DNA from: Podarcis raffonei
Taxonomy: Eukaryota; Chordata; Lepidosauria; Squamata; Lacertidae
Reading direction: 5' to 3'
DNA: 64,000 nt
Assembly: GCF_027172205.1 (NCBI RefSeq)
Contig: NC_070607.1
Location: forward strand, 66,402,831 to 66,466,830
This document shows positions 11,301-26,300 of this stretch, in pieces. How positions within the stretch are numbered: the first letter of the stretch is position 1; each line of letters starts with the position of its first letter. Under the pieces are notes generated by a model. That model searched no databases. It saw nothing but the letters and a program-made list of their open reading frames with translations, and was not told where the DNA came from. The translations under genes and the position numbers were made by a program.

Positions 11301-14300
11301 ACAGTAGAGAATTAGGGGATAGGGCTCTATAATGAAGGAAGATCCAATATTTCAAGGTCCTCAGCCATGCTCTTACTGATAAAGGCAATATTCCCAGCTC
11401 ACAACATATTGTTTCATATTTTACAGAGTTTGCAAGTCCTAATAATGACCTCAGAAGGGATGCATGAAATTTATCCAACCTCTTGAGGTCACCTGAAATC
11501 CACACTGGTGTGCCGTATAGAAGTTGGGCACAAAGTTTCATGTCAATCACTTGCAATACAGCTGGAATAAATCTGGTTATAGACTCCGCTAACCCAGAAA
11601 TAGTGCTTCAGGTTAAGAACTTTGCTTCAGGATAAGAACAGAAATCGGGCTCCGGCAGCAGCGGGAGGCCCCATTAGCTAAAGTGGTGCTTCAGGTTAAG
11701 AACAGTTTCAGGTTAAGAACGGACCTCCAGAACGAATTAAGTACTTAACCCGAGGTACCACTGTACAGTCTTTTATTTGTGCAGCTCAAAGAGGCCAGTG
11801 TACCTCGTGCTTCTGATTCCTTGCAATTAACGTAACATTTGAACTAGGTCTCATAAATCTCACGCATACTAAGACCTGTGACCTTGCTGCCAGTGAGATA
11901 CATATGTTCCACTTCGAATGATAACTTATTTCAGGAAATCAGAGGCATGATTTGCACTTAACAAATGTGTAAACTGACGCTCTTACTTTTTTGCTAGGTT
12001 GAGGGGGAGGAATGGAATTTTATTATGTGACCATAGGCCATAACAACATAAAAAAGCAAAATAGTTATATTAAACAAGTCACAGATATCTGGTAAAATAG
12101 ATCAAATTTCAAATTGGATCAAATTGTTAAAACTCGCCATTCAAATAATATCAACCAAGAAATTTTATTTAAAGACAATTTTAAGGTAAAAATTAAAGGT
12201 TAAAATTGATGAGTATTTGTAATGGTTAACATTAATCTGCATTAATATAAATTACCATGGCAAATTTGCATTGACTTGGCAATCCAAAATCAACGATCCT
12301 TTAAAATCTTTTTTGTACAAAGTGCATCTATAAAAGCTGCCATGTTGCAAATTTTCAAGCTTCAATCAGAACTTAATAACAAATAAATGAGCTTCTGAGA
12401 ACCTGACGGTTGAGGTTTTTTTCATCTTAGACAGGGAGTCAAGTATCTGTCAGAAATTTCTTTAGTTGATTGTTGCTTTACCCAGACAACCGGACATTAC
12501 CCAGAGAGGGCTTTATCCATGATGAAAGGTTAAAAGAGCTAAATATTTGTAGCTTGCTTAAGTGATGAGACAGGGAGATATGAGAGCAGTCTAGGAATAC
12601 TTGGAGGGTGCTAATTCTTTTTCCTTCCTGATAGTTATTTAGCAAGGTTCACAGCGTTAGCGTATGTGAGATAAAATTAAGAGGTAATATATTAAGATGT
12701 AATATCAAGGTGCTACCATCTTTGCAGTATCCATGGGATATAGTATTCAGGATGAAAGCAAGAGTTTCCAGTGTGAGACAGCTAACCCCAAACATTTAGG
12801 AAAGTCAAGTAAAGGCTTCTGGCCCAGAGGACTGGAGGAAACCACAGCTCTCAGGCTTTCCTATAGCACCATATAATTCACCTTGCATAGGAGAATGAGT
12901 GGCTCTACCAGTTGCAACATTCAGGAGATACATCAGGTGCATCTGTAATATTGTTCCGAAGACAGATTTTCAGCACAGTCTCATCATAGCAAACTGGTTT
13001 GAGGTATTGCAAAGCTAGATTTATTCCTAGAGATATGGTTTCAGTTTCTTTCCTGTATCAACAAAAGCACCTTCAGGCTCCCACCATCTTCATTTTGGAA
13101 AGGGGAGCGCCCTCATCATGTGTGCGGCATAATCATGTAGATCAGGAGCAGCGACCGCAAGCCTGGGGACCAAATGCATCCCTCTGAGCCTTACCGTCTT
13201 GCCTTTGAGACCCTTCCCAGGCTGCTCCATACCCTCCTTGAGTGCATTTGCCAGGCTGAAATCCTTGGATTCTGACTTGCTTGCCTGGGTGGAGGATAGA
13301 GAAGATTGTGTGTGGACTTACTGTACAAAGGTAACATTTGTATCTGTTCTGTCCACCTCTGGCATGGAACCTTCAGAAGGTGGCCACTCTATGTGAGCAG
13401 GGCTGAAGCCCATGGATTGTTTCTGAGGCTCCAAACCATGGTCATGACTTCAGCAATGAAAGACTTTATCTACAAACAACATTTGTACACTAGCTGAGAC
13501 AGTATTTTAAATAAGCAATGAGTTGTCAGAAATTGAAGCCACTGGCACAATCTCATTGTGTGCCATAACCTTTCCTCGGCCAGTTGGAACATCTGGGGTG
13601 CCATGTTAACGTTTGGGAATAACAGCTTTGGAGGCCCTTTTCACACTGAGGCAGATGCCGATTGCCATTCATTTTCCTGCTCCATAAGAAATATGAGCCT
13701 GTTATTTAGTAAATCCTTCAGAGTCTCTCCACTGGGTCTAATAGTCGCCTTTCTGAAAAGCTTCTCAGTGTGGTGCCCCAGCTGAGAAGCATCTTTCTGT
13801 GGCAAATGTCTTCACTTCCATGCCAGCGGGCAATGCCAGAGAGGGTTTGCGAGTCTGGAAACACTTCAGTCTCTGTCCTTGTCTCACGTGTGTCCTCTCT
13901 GCTCTGGTTGCTAATGTATCTTGTTGCTGGTGGGGATGCCATCTGGATTATGCCCTGTGCTTTGATTCTCCCCACCCTGCCAAAGTGTTTTGCCACCCGG
14001 TGATGTTAGTAGTAAATAGTGATATGGAGAAGCTTGAGGAGAGAGACTGATGTTTGCAAGAAAACAATAAGAGAGAGAGAGAGAAATCCCAATTGGGAGC
14101 CACCCCTAAACCAAACATAATGTTGGGTTGATCCTCTGATCAGAAGAAGAAGAGGAGTTTGGATTTGATATCCCACCTTTCACTCCCCTTCAGGAGTCTC
14201 AAAGTGGCTAACATTCTCCTTTCCCTTCCTCCCCCACAACAAACACTCTGTGAGGTGAGTGGGGCTGAGAGACTTCAAAGAAGCCCAAGGTCACCCAGCA

Positions 14301-17300
14301 GCTGCATGTGGAGGAGCGGAGATGCGAACCCGGTTCCCCAGATTACAAGACTTCCGCTCTTAACCACTACACCACACTGGCTCTCCAGTGTGGTGTAGCA
14401 TCTCCAGGAGGAGATGCTAGGGCATGTGACTTGACGACAGATGCTCCCTGGAGAGCATTATGGGGCTCCTAAACTAGTATGATATATGAAGTTCTCACTC
14501 CTGCAGGGCTCAGGAGCAAGTGACCCTCAGCCCTGTCATTGATAGCCATCATGCAGTCACTGACTCCACGGTGCAATAAAAATAGACTAACCACTTGACT
14601 AAGGTTGCTGACTTCATGGAATAGTTGACAATAGCAAATAACATTTGTTCAATTGATCTACCAGTTAGACTAGTCAGTTGACCCAAACCTGGCTCCTGGA
14701 TATGAACTTAATCCCAAATAAGTTCTGGTGCTGATCTGCTGAGTAGCATCATGGAAGTCAGCCTTCCTGCCTCCCCCACCCCCCATATTGCAAACTAGAC
14801 AGAATGACCTAGTAGTGGAATGTTGTGCTTAGGAATAGCTAGACGGAATGCACTCCGAGAGATGATATATAGGATGCTGCTTATTGCCGACTTGGTGTCA
14901 GGGTCGCAATGTTGTCACTGGACATGCCTGTATATGGTTGCACAAGCCTATGGAGCCGGCTACAAATATCCCCTCCTCTTGGTTTCAGCTCTTTGTGCCT
15001 TTCCTATGCTAACCTTTCAGGAGAGAACGCAACAGCCGCCCTGCCAGTCTTTTGGGGGATTGTGGCGATCTCATCCCATCTCTATGCTACATTAAAAATA
15101 GTTTTCAAACAAACATCTCCACCCTTTTCAAAATGATCCCCAAGCCATGGATGTGAAATCGCTGCTTCATCCCCCTTGCCGCCACCTAGACTTTTCCATC
15201 GTTGCTTATACATTCCTCTCTCTCTCCCTTTCTGGCATCTACCTTGCGTTTGGCCTCATTTTCTAAAGGCCTCTGCCGGTCATTTTTGTCCCACTTTGAA
15301 AATGTTTAATTACCTGTCCTGCTTTATGTTAAATGCCAACTTTTCCTGGCTGGGAATGTGCCTTGGACACACACTTGTTCCTTCGTTCACCAAACAACTT
15401 TCATACCAGTTGTCAACCTGGTCTCTCCCATGAAAATGCTAGGCTTTTATTACAATCTTCATTACAATCTTCCTTCATTAGGATCATCGGGGGGGGGGGT
15501 CTTTAAAACAAATTTCTAACAGTGAGACTTTGTACCTTGGGAAAATGTCTTTCACCCTGAAGATTACCCCTTGCTTTTGTGATTGTGATGGAGTTGCACA
15601 AGAGTTGTAGGCATCTGTTTGGGATTGCAAGCTCACAACCCAGGCATGTTGCAAGTCTCCTGATGAAGATGGAGGGCCCTTGGAGGTCTTGGATAACAAT
15701 TTTGGTGCAGAGACAGGCTGATGTGGAGGCAGGTGAGTCTTTTAAGTATCCTGACCTCGTTGGCAGTTCTGGAATGGGAAGTATTGAATCCCCATCCCCA
15801 TACAGCATTCATTTTAACTAACTAACAGAACAATCTTGTATTCAAGTTATACTGGCTAAGCAGCTGTAGGGTTTGGCAGAAGCCTTACTATGTTGACAGA
15901 ACTCAAAAAACATATTAGGCTGGAACAGGATTGAACCAGGAATGAGGAGGGGACAGAGCACACTTCCACTGCAGATATGAAGCAGGGGTGGGCTTTGGTA
16001 ATCTTTCATAATATGGTGCCCTGTATGAGGACAAAATTTGACGTCCCCAAATAGGCCTTCATAATTATCGATCTTCTCAATATTGTGCCCCCTTGGCTCA
16101 GCACCCTGTGATGGGGAACCACCCACTATGCCCTATATCCAGGGGTGAAATGGAAAAATGGAGGTGCTGTGTTGTTTTCCCCAATTTTCCCAGCTTAAAA
16201 AAAAATGTTTCTGGAAAATAGGGCAAAAAGAGAAAAAACGGGTGAATTTTTTCTTGGTTTCCCCTCCACCCCCAGCCTTCATGTCTTTACTCAAGACCAT
16301 GCTCCTGTTGAGGGGTCAACTTTCCACCAGCCCTGGACCTGGTGCAAAGAGTTCCTATCCTAGGGGATGGAGATTTTAAATAGCCACCTTGATACTGATG
16401 AGCAGTCTGCTGACATCACCACAACAAAGCATAGAATGTGGTGTAACCCAACAGCCAATCACAGCATACCACAACTAGTCTATATAATCCCACAGAGGAA
16501 GGCCACAACCCAGATTATATGGTACATGGAATAGGAATATATTTCTCTGGCCTGATGTTGAGGCTCACAGGAGGAAGTTTGGTGAGGTGAATGAGGAAGA
16601 AAGCTAGCTTGCAAAAAAGGAAGCACTTAGCACAAACAGCCTGTCCCCAACACACTCCTAGCAACTTCAGCATATTCTCTTCCTAGAACTGTAATAGGTC
16701 CCTCACCCTGGAACTCTGCCATTGCCATTCATCCCACTCCAACAGCTGGGTACGCCAGAACAGAGCAGCCCACCGCAAGTCAGCAAGGGAAGAGGATTAC
16801 CATGCTGCAAAGTATTCACCACCATCACTACTTTTTCTGTACAGTGGTACCTCAGGTTACAGACGCTTCAGGTTACAGACTCCGCTAACCCAGAAATAGT
16901 ACCTTGGGTTAAGAACTTTACTTGAGGATGAGAACAGAAATCACGCAGCAGCGGTGCGGCGGCAGCGGGAGGCCCCATTAGCTAAAAGTGGTGCTTCAGG
17001 TTAAGAACAGACCTCCGGAATGAATTAAGTTCTTAACCCGGGATACCACTGTATGTGAATGCTGTGTCTCCCCAGAACTGTATTCTGGAACACTCTTCCC
17101 CCTCAATAGTGGGAAGAAATGTTCCCTACACAGGCAAGACCCTCATCCCCACATGCAGGTAAGTTTGCAGCAGTTTCTGTTCTGACCAGTCTTCCTCACA
17201 ATCAGCACTGATTCTGTTCCTCTGCAGTTCAGTTTCCTCTAAATGATACCGTATTCATCTTTTCTTCTGTTTAACGCAAATTACAAAATTATTTATGTAA

Positions 17301-20300
17301 TTTACGGATTGAACATAATTAATGACGTAATTTCCACACTATTCGTTTCAACGTAAAGGAAATGGCAAAACAGGTCATTAATAACGTATCAGTTGTTTAA
17401 TTAAATCAGAAAGTTGGGACCAAATACCAGTCATATTCACTGGATGGATACTTTTCATATTGACTAGATTGATTTCTATTCCAGACCATTCCAAAACACA
17501 AACAATGGCATTGTGTTTTGGACGTTGTTTCCACACATATTGGGTTATACAGTAACACTTAATGGGGAAATGTTAGGTATAACTATAGTCACAGTCACTT
17601 CAGTCATTCCCTTCCCTGCCCCCAGGGGTGGGGAGGCTGAGGCACAAGCACTAGCTGTCACTCAAGTGGCACCACTCACCCTTCTTTCTTGCTCTCTACC
17701 TTGCATTCAGGCTTCTTTGCTCTCCATAGGCTGCTGTTCCACAGACTAGGGACTCCCACCCCCACACATTCTGTATACACCAAGTGGGAGGCCTCCCCCA
17801 TGACCATCCACAGGGACTAGGATGCTCTCAGTTATTCCTCCAGGCTGTTGACAACCTACTTGTTCCAGGCAAGCTTCTACATGACAAACAGTTATGCAGC
17901 AGGTGAAAGTGCTCCTACAATGGTGCTGGACCCATAAAGGACTCCACTAACTTCACTGCTGTCTGACAAGGCCCTGCCCGACATGCGTCTTTCCCTTTCA
18001 GGATGGCCTTCATCCCAGATGCTATTCAATATGGAATGATGAGTTTGCTACATGCATTGTTTCTTTGTCACTAAAGAGTGGTAGATCAGGACCACGTTCT
18101 CATCAACCTGGTATGATCTGGTTTGAGCTGGCCTCAGGATGAGGTTCTGAGGAGGGCAGGCAAAGTGTTGGGCTCAAAGGCTAGTGGCTCCTCCACTCTG
18201 CTCTCTCAGATCCCCTGGATCTTACAGGGTTGTTGGAAGGATTGCAAGATCATTCTGTGAAGTCCTTTGAACATTCCAAAGCACTCCATATAGAACTGAA
18301 GAACTGTAGAGATGGAAGAAACCCTCAGGATCATCTAGTCCAACCCCCTGCAATGCAGGAATATGCAGCTGTCCCTTACAGGAATCGAACCTGCAACCTG
18401 GGCATTATCAGCACCCCATTCTAACCAACTGAACTATGTGCTAGGTATTACTACTGCTGCAAGTAATAATTATCAGTGCTCCCAAATCATCAAGACAGTC
18501 TCCTGCTCTCAATTACTGCTCAGTCATCCTAAGAACTTTAAATTGAATTTTTACTTACTTGATTTTTTTTACTGTAAGGAACATTTACTTGATGGGGTGG
18601 AAATCCTTAGGAGAAAAAAGAAGTTGGAAATAACAGTGTGGCTGTCCTTGCCCCCTGCACCCCCACCAAGGGGGGGGGGCGGTGGGATGGGGAATCCCAC
18701 TTCTGGCACAGGGTCATTGTGGCTTTTGATACGGTTAAAATTCAGATTGTCTGATTGTGTAGAAGACCAATCAGGGCAGGGGTGTGGTTGGGGAGAATGG
18801 GGAACGTGCACCTTTTCAGCAACCTCCTCCCCTAGCAAAGGTGTTTATCCCATTGACAAGCAGTCAAGCAAGCCCCCATGGTCCTTTTGTAATTGCTGCA
18901 TTAGCAGAGGATCAAGTAGCACTTAATGGTTGCACGCTGTCATAAAACATGCTTGAAAAGGTCAGGCCCCTCGTGAAGGGAGAATATTTGTGGCACTCTG
19001 ACATAAGCCTTGGCCGCTCACTCGCAACAGGTGCATGCTTGTAGCCCCTCCTCCAAGAACCAACGTCTGCCGTGAACCTCCTCTCCTTACCACATGCCAG
19101 GCTGGTTTGGATGACTCCTGCTTGCTGAAGTTCTCACAAATCATTGCTGAGATTAGCAGGGAAGAATGTGGAAAAGGCATTCAAACGCAGAAATGGTGGG
19201 CAAAGGCAGAAGGCAAACAGAAGCATCCATTCCATCCAGCATAGGCTTTATAGCATAGAATCTTAGAATTGTAGAGTGGGGAGGGACCCCAAGAGTCATC
19301 TATTCCTACCCCCTGCAATGCAGGAATCCCAGCTAAAGCATCCATGACAGATGACCAGCCAACCTCTGCTTAAAAAGCTCCAATGAATGAGAGTCCACAG
19401 CCACCCAAGGGAGTTTGTTCCACTGTCAAACAGCTCCTACTGTCATTTTTTTAAAAAAAGTTATATCCTTCCTTCTCCCCCCCCAAGAAACTCAACATTG
19501 CTTGCAGCAATAAAAAAGGCATTGTCAAAGACCGAAACAACCAAAGTTCAAATCCACAAAAAACAATAACCATCGAAAAAGCCCACTTATTAAAACACAC
19601 ACAACACACATACACCTCAGAATCAACAGAAACAGCAGTTCATAAAACCAAAGTAGAGAAACAGAAATGAAAACAGCATTGACAATGAGAAGGCAAAAGG
19701 GTCTTGGCTGAAGGCCTTCCTAAACAACAACGCCTAAAACCATAACATATTGTGGCTTGGTGAATCTCAGTCAGGAGGACATTCCACAGCATGGGCATCT
19801 CTACTGGAAATGTCCTTCACTTTGATGCCTCAGATAGCCAAGGAATCTGAAGCAAGGTCTCAGATGATTAGTGGAGCATGAGGGGAGGAATATATGGAAG
19901 AAACAGGAGAATCACAGCTTACCATTGCTGAGTGGCCCACAGGAAAAGCCTCTTGGTCACTTTGATTGGTTCTAGTACCTACTCAAGCTGTTATGGCTTT
20001 CCTTGTATTTCTATGAAATGAAAATACAGAAAGGACAAAGGCTCCCTAAAGGCCTATGCACCAGAGTATACTGCAAAGAAGGTTTCTGAATTGGGACTTT
20101 CAGAACTTCATGGGATTGCACACAAGAAACTAAAAAGCGACTAGCTTGGGATTGGTTCACAGATAATTGTGTTGCTGATGTGAGGAAATCCGAGGCAACA
20201 AAAGCTAAAGGTACAGTAATGCTAATGTGTGTACTAAGCACAATATTATGTACAACCACCATTAGGAGCATAGGACTCTGTCATACCTGGCCAGATTATT

Positions 20301-23300
20301 TCTCCATCTAGCCCAGTACTGACTCTGTTCTGGTTCTCATAAGCTCTCTGGGGTCTTGGGAACAGATGGTTCCCGTTACGTGCTACCTGAGATCCTTTTA
20401 AATGTAGATGCCAGGGGTGGAACCAGCCTGGGACTTCCTGAAGCATGAGCTCAGCCACTGAGATGTGATCTTTCCCCATAACTTCATAATGATGCGGCAT
20501 CAGTATTGCCAGACATAATGAAAATTAACCACCTGAAGGCTCATCATCTCTGGTTTTTGCCATCTGTTTTTTTTCTCTCCTTCCCTTCCTGTGATTTGGG
20601 AAAACTTTAAGGCCGCAGTGGAAATGGAATCCTCCCTTAACAACCGAGGCTGAAAAGAGTGGTCAGTGCTGGAACACTTGAAGTTTTCCCCGACACTGTC
20701 AGTGTGGGGCTTTTTTATGGGGGACACTCACTGTCCTGCGGCATAAATCACTGCCACAGCTGAACCTTGAGATGGCACAGTCTGTGTGGTCCCAGGAAGG
20801 GAAAAGATTATCTGCATTTGAATAGCTACGTTGTCTTAGTAATTGATTGCATTGCTATTTTTTAATGCTGAAAAGAAAATCCCTGGCAACGTGAGAATCA
20901 GTTGTCTGGAGCTATCTGAAGGCCTCTTTGTGGAAGCCTTCTCAAGGGAAAGAGTTGGCACAGATGCACTCTTTGGTTGGCTGCAGTTGGTTGGATAGAG
21001 CGGTCTGGAGATTAGCAGCTGAATTGGAGATGTCCTTGCAGGATGAAGCAATCAGCTCTTCTGTGACTGTTTCTTCGTAAAGAAACTATTAAGCTGAATG
21101 TTGGTTTGTTACAGTCAATAGAATCTGCACAGGGTTTTCCCGCCCCCAGTCAAGTAAACAAAAACAGTAGGACATCAGCCACAAGAGTTGAGACTCTCTA
21201 GTCCAGGGTTAGGCAACCTAAGACCCGTGGGCCGGATGCGGCCCAATCGCCTTCTCAATCTGGCCTGCAGACGGTCTGGGAATCAGCATGTTTTTACATG
21301 AGTAGAACGTGTGCTTTTATTTAAACTGCACCTCTGGATTATTTGTGGGGTCTGCCTGGTGTTTTTACATGAGTAGAATGTGTGCTTTTATTTAAAATGC
21401 ATCTTTGGGTTATTTGTGGGGCATAGGAATTTGTTCATTATTATTATTATTTTCAAAATATAGTCCAGCCCCCCACATGGTCTGAGGGACGGTGGACCAG
21501 CCCACAGCTGAAAGAGGTTGTTGACCCCTGCTCTAGTCCTTATCTTAGTTTGGTCAAAAATTTCCTTACCAGCAATCCAATGAAACCGCAGGCATTCCAG
21601 ATACAACTTCCCTACTTGCATAGAACTCTATGTTTTCTGTGTAATGGGAGTCTTGCGTTCATAATTGAATAAGCTCTATGTGTAGGGCACTATAGTTGCT
21701 CTATGTGTAGGGCAGTGTGCACATGAATTTTCGCATGCGGTGAAGGGGATGTGGAGCTCTGGAGTGGTGGCACTATTTTTTTCCTTGCTGAAGCCACTGA
21801 ATTCTGGATCTTTTCCAACTTCAGGTGAAATCAAGTGTTTGGTTCAACACATGAACTCTGTATCCAGAGCTCCCCTCCGTGTCTCGGTGCAGATTACACA
21901 CTCACCCACAGTTCCTTTCCTTCCCCACATTGTACCAGGAAGATTTGCAAGGGGGCTTCTACTCACGTTGGCTTGAGCTTATCAGGATCCCTAATCATGC
22001 AGTAGGTTCTACTTGTGTTCACGCAAACATGAGTAGAAATCCCCTGCAGACCTTGCAACTCAATGTAGAGAAGATTGGGGACTAAGTGCACAGGGTGATG
22101 TACATAGGCATGGTGGGGGTGGAATTTGTGTGCACACTCCTGCTCCCAACCACGAGTACTGCATTTGCATGTTCATGCAAACATAGGAACACAACTTCAA
22201 TGTTAGTGCTTAAGGATCAATGATCCTGTGCAGCAGGGAGCAGATGTGTTGTCTCTGTTGTCTTTATGGTGGCTACTGAAGTCCTTCCTGTTTCAATAAG
22301 CCTTTTAAGACGAGATCTTTCTCAGTCTGTATCTGCACTGGAATGGTTTTTAATATGCTTTTATCATTTTATCACTTGTTATTTTATGTCCTGGGCTTCT
22401 ATAAGAGGAAGGGAGGGGGTGTACATTTAATTAATAAATGCAATAAACTTGCGGCCCTCCAGATGTTGCCAACATGGCCAATGGTTAGTGATGATGTAAA
22501 TTGTGTTTTACATAAGTGGTTCGACTCCAGATATGGTTCATCTAGATATTTATCTATGTTATAATATTTTCAGTATGTGCTCTCCCATCATCTGAGCACC
22601 AGAATTCAGACATTTTATGCTGTTCTGATGCATGATTGTAAAACAGAGGACTGTGGGGACAAACATGCTACTAGCTCCATGCCTTGTCACTATTCTGGTT
22701 GCCCTACACAAGTTGGAGTCTGGCAGATTGCAATGAGGGGAGTCCTGTACCTGTGGAGGCTCCTTGTACGTTTTGAACTCTGGAAAATCAGGGCTCTGAG
22801 ACGTGCTTCAGATAGTTGCCTTCACACTCATGGAAAGTAACTGGAATGGCAGTGGGGGTGGAGATAGCATGTGCTTCATGTATTTACTCAACCCAGATAG
22901 TGAATGCCTGAAGAGGACTAGTGTACCCAATAATGATGCTATTACATCAGTTCAGCTGCCTGGGGGAAAAATACGCTGTCTCTAATCACTCATGTAATTT
23001 AGGTTTGCAGATTTCCATGGTAATACTGTGAAAGGGAGAGGAAAATACAAAAGGTGCTGGTAAAATTCTTCATTTTTATCCCATATATCAGACAACAAGA
23101 CATTTTGAGAAATAGCTCAGTGATGCTTGACAATGTACTGCTATAGAAATAGTAAAATCCCAGTTACAGCTATAGAAATAATAGAAGCAGGAGTTCAGTT
23201 TGGAGATGTACCCTTATCATTTTTCCTCAGTGTTGTTTGGAGGTCTGTCAGTGACATCCTGTAACCCATTTTGTTACCTTCTCTCTGAAGAATGAGAGAA

Positions 23301-26300
23301 CATGTCTGAGTCTGAATGACAAATTCCAGATATATTCTTATTCCTGACGTTTCCTTTCTAGGAAAGGAAGCCTCCCAAGACTATGTACCAAGCAGTTATT
23401 AACCAGAAGCTACAGGGCCTGAAGACTCTTTTATAAATAACTATGTAAAGAGGTGAGAAACATTCATTGGGGTAATTTACACTGTTCACCCAATTCACCC
23501 TTCAAAAGTGCCATTGCACAGAAACTAGCACCTCCGATGTTGGCAATGTCAAACACACGCACCCTTGGCTTCTCCACTTCTGTTTATGTACGGTGGGTCG
23601 TGGGCCTGATCTCACAGGTCACGATATGTTTCCCAATAAAAATTGTTCATATACCCAAAGCCTGAAGTGAAAGAATTTTTACTAGAGCTGGCACCATGGA
23701 AAGGGTATGGATGTTGACGGTAAACAAATACTACTGCTGGCAGTGTGAAAGGGCAGCTTCTGTGGGATTGCTCCCTCAGGAATGCCAAGTGCTGTGTGGA
23801 TTATCTATACCAGCAGGGGTTAGGAATTGAGCATTCTGCTGACGAATTGCTTCAGCGCCTCCCCTATTCTGAGCTCACTTTTCCCTTTGCAGCCTTTACA
23901 CTATGGGACTTCTGTCTCTTAAGTTGATGTGGCTCCATGTTATCATCAAGTCTAAACCAAATTTGAGAATCTGTTTTACAGAGGGCTTTTTTTAAAAAAA
24001 AAACACAAAAAGCAAAAACAGGCAGGACCTTATTTTGTCCCCTTTCTGCCGTAGTGTGGTTTGGAATCTACAATTGTCTAATCTTGCATTAAAAAAACTA
24101 TGGCCTTGTTGGCAGCTCTGCAGAGCTGGAATCTGCTTCGTTAGCTGTATGTAGGAGTTGTGTGACAGAAGGGAAAGGGCTAGGACAGCCTACTTGCTAT
24201 TATTATTATTATCATTATTTATTAAATTTGTATACCGCCCTATACCCTCAGTGGCCATCATAGCATCCCTAGGAGTGACCTGAAAGCTGTGTAGGAAAGC
24301 CTGATCTATTACAATTGCAGTCTCTTCTTGCTATGTTCTACCTTTGTTGTTGTTGTTTAGTCATTTAGTTGTGTCCGACTCTTCGTGACCCCATGGACCA
24401 GAGCATGCCAGGCACTCCTGTCTTCCACTGCCTCCCGCAGTTTGGTCAAACTCATGCTGGTAGCTTCGAGAACACTATCTAACCATCTCATCGTCTGTCA
24501 TCCCCTTCTCCTTGTGCCCTCAATCTTTCCCATCAGGTTCTTTTCCAGGGAGTCTTGTCTTCTCATGAGGTGGCCAAAGTATTGGAGCCTTAGCCTCAGG
24601 ACCTGTCCTTCCAGTGAGCACTCAGGACTGATTTCCTTAAGAGTGGAGAGGTTTGATCTTCTTGCAGTCCATGGGACTCTCAAGAGTCTCCTACAGCACC
24701 ATAATTCAAAAGCATCAAATCTCTGGCGATCAGCCTTCTTTATGGTCCAGCTCTCACTTCCATACATCACTACTGGGAAAACCATAGCTTTAACTATACG
24801 GACCTTTGTCGGCAAGGTAATGTCTCTGCTTTTTAAGATGCTGTCTAGGTTTGTCTAGGTTTGTTCTACCTTAAGAACACCTTAAAAACCAGTGCAAAAT
24901 TTATGGTTTTAAAAGAAAACCATAAACAGCTGAGGAAAAAAGCCCTGGGGATACATCTGGCTATTTTAGGTATGCCCATGATTTAGGCTTCCCTTAGTGT
25001 TGCCTCAGTTTCAAAAGCATAAGCACAAAATCCTGTTGAGGGTGAGGAGCTAAGTTGGTAGGGATGGAGACAAAATTTGATTGCACTTAAAGGTGAACTT
25101 ATCTAATTCCCACTTTCTGAAACAATGTGCAAATTGAAATACACTCATTTTTTTGAAATTTGCACTTCTCTGAATTTTGCAATGCAGTTCTCTAGCCAAG
25201 TGTACAAAAATGCATTCACCAAACTGTGCATATAAGTGCATATATTAATGAGAGTAACATACAATATGCTTTATATTTTGGAAAATTGCTTTGCAAAATT
25301 GTGTGCATTAAGCAAAAGTGCATACCCAAAAGTGTCTGTTAGAAGAAATCCACACTACAATGCTGCTGAGTTCTCATGAGGACTTTTTTAAAAGTGCACA
25401 CTGATATGGAAATGTGGAGGACTGAGTTTAAAACTGGGAGTGGGGGAATGAGAATTGCTGCCTCTTGTCAATTTTTATCTCTTCCTGTGGCTAATGACAT
25501 CATCCAAATGAAGCACCTTTTTAATGTGGCAGGGGATTAATTTCATGAAGAGCGAGCTGAACCTTTTTTTTGAGACCCCTCAGGGACTGAAGGGCGCTGT
25601 CCAAGATTTCCATGGACTCTCTGGATACAGGATAGGCCTCGCTTGAACATAAATGTGTCATCAGCCGTGCCTCCTTCTGCAATTCTTGCACCTTTTCCTT
25701 TCCTGGTCCCATCAGGAATAGGCGACTGGGCTGCAAATTGGGCATGTTCCCCTCAAAGTAGAAAACAGTTGCTAGATGGAAAGATGGAAGTTCAAGGATG
25801 CAGAGTGTAAAATGAGATATGTCTGGGAAAAAGTATGCTGAATGAATCTAAAAAGCACATGACTTGGCCTAAGGAATGGGAGATTATCCATTCACTGTCA
25901 TGAAGATAAACATGTCACAGACGGTCCTTTGGACCATCTGGGGACATCTGATCTGCCAATAAAAGAGATTGACAGGAGCCTGCTGGGCTTCATTAATGCC
26001 CAAGGCGGAAAACTGTTTGCTGCCCATTATCTTCGCTTCAAAGGCGTGGATTTGCACCAGTCAAAAATGGACAACAAAAAGGAGACCAACATTATTCTCC
26101 TCTTTTGTCTTTCTCATGGGTTGATTTATACCTCCTGGGCTATTAATCAACTTCAACATCTTAAGCATACATCACAGCCTCCACACATTTATTAAAGCCA
26201 TCTGTACTTTGTACCCTGCCAAACAAATAATTACTTTTCTAGTACCTGCCCCATCCTAATTTCTACTCTGCTTCATATCTATATTGCTGTCAGATCCCTG

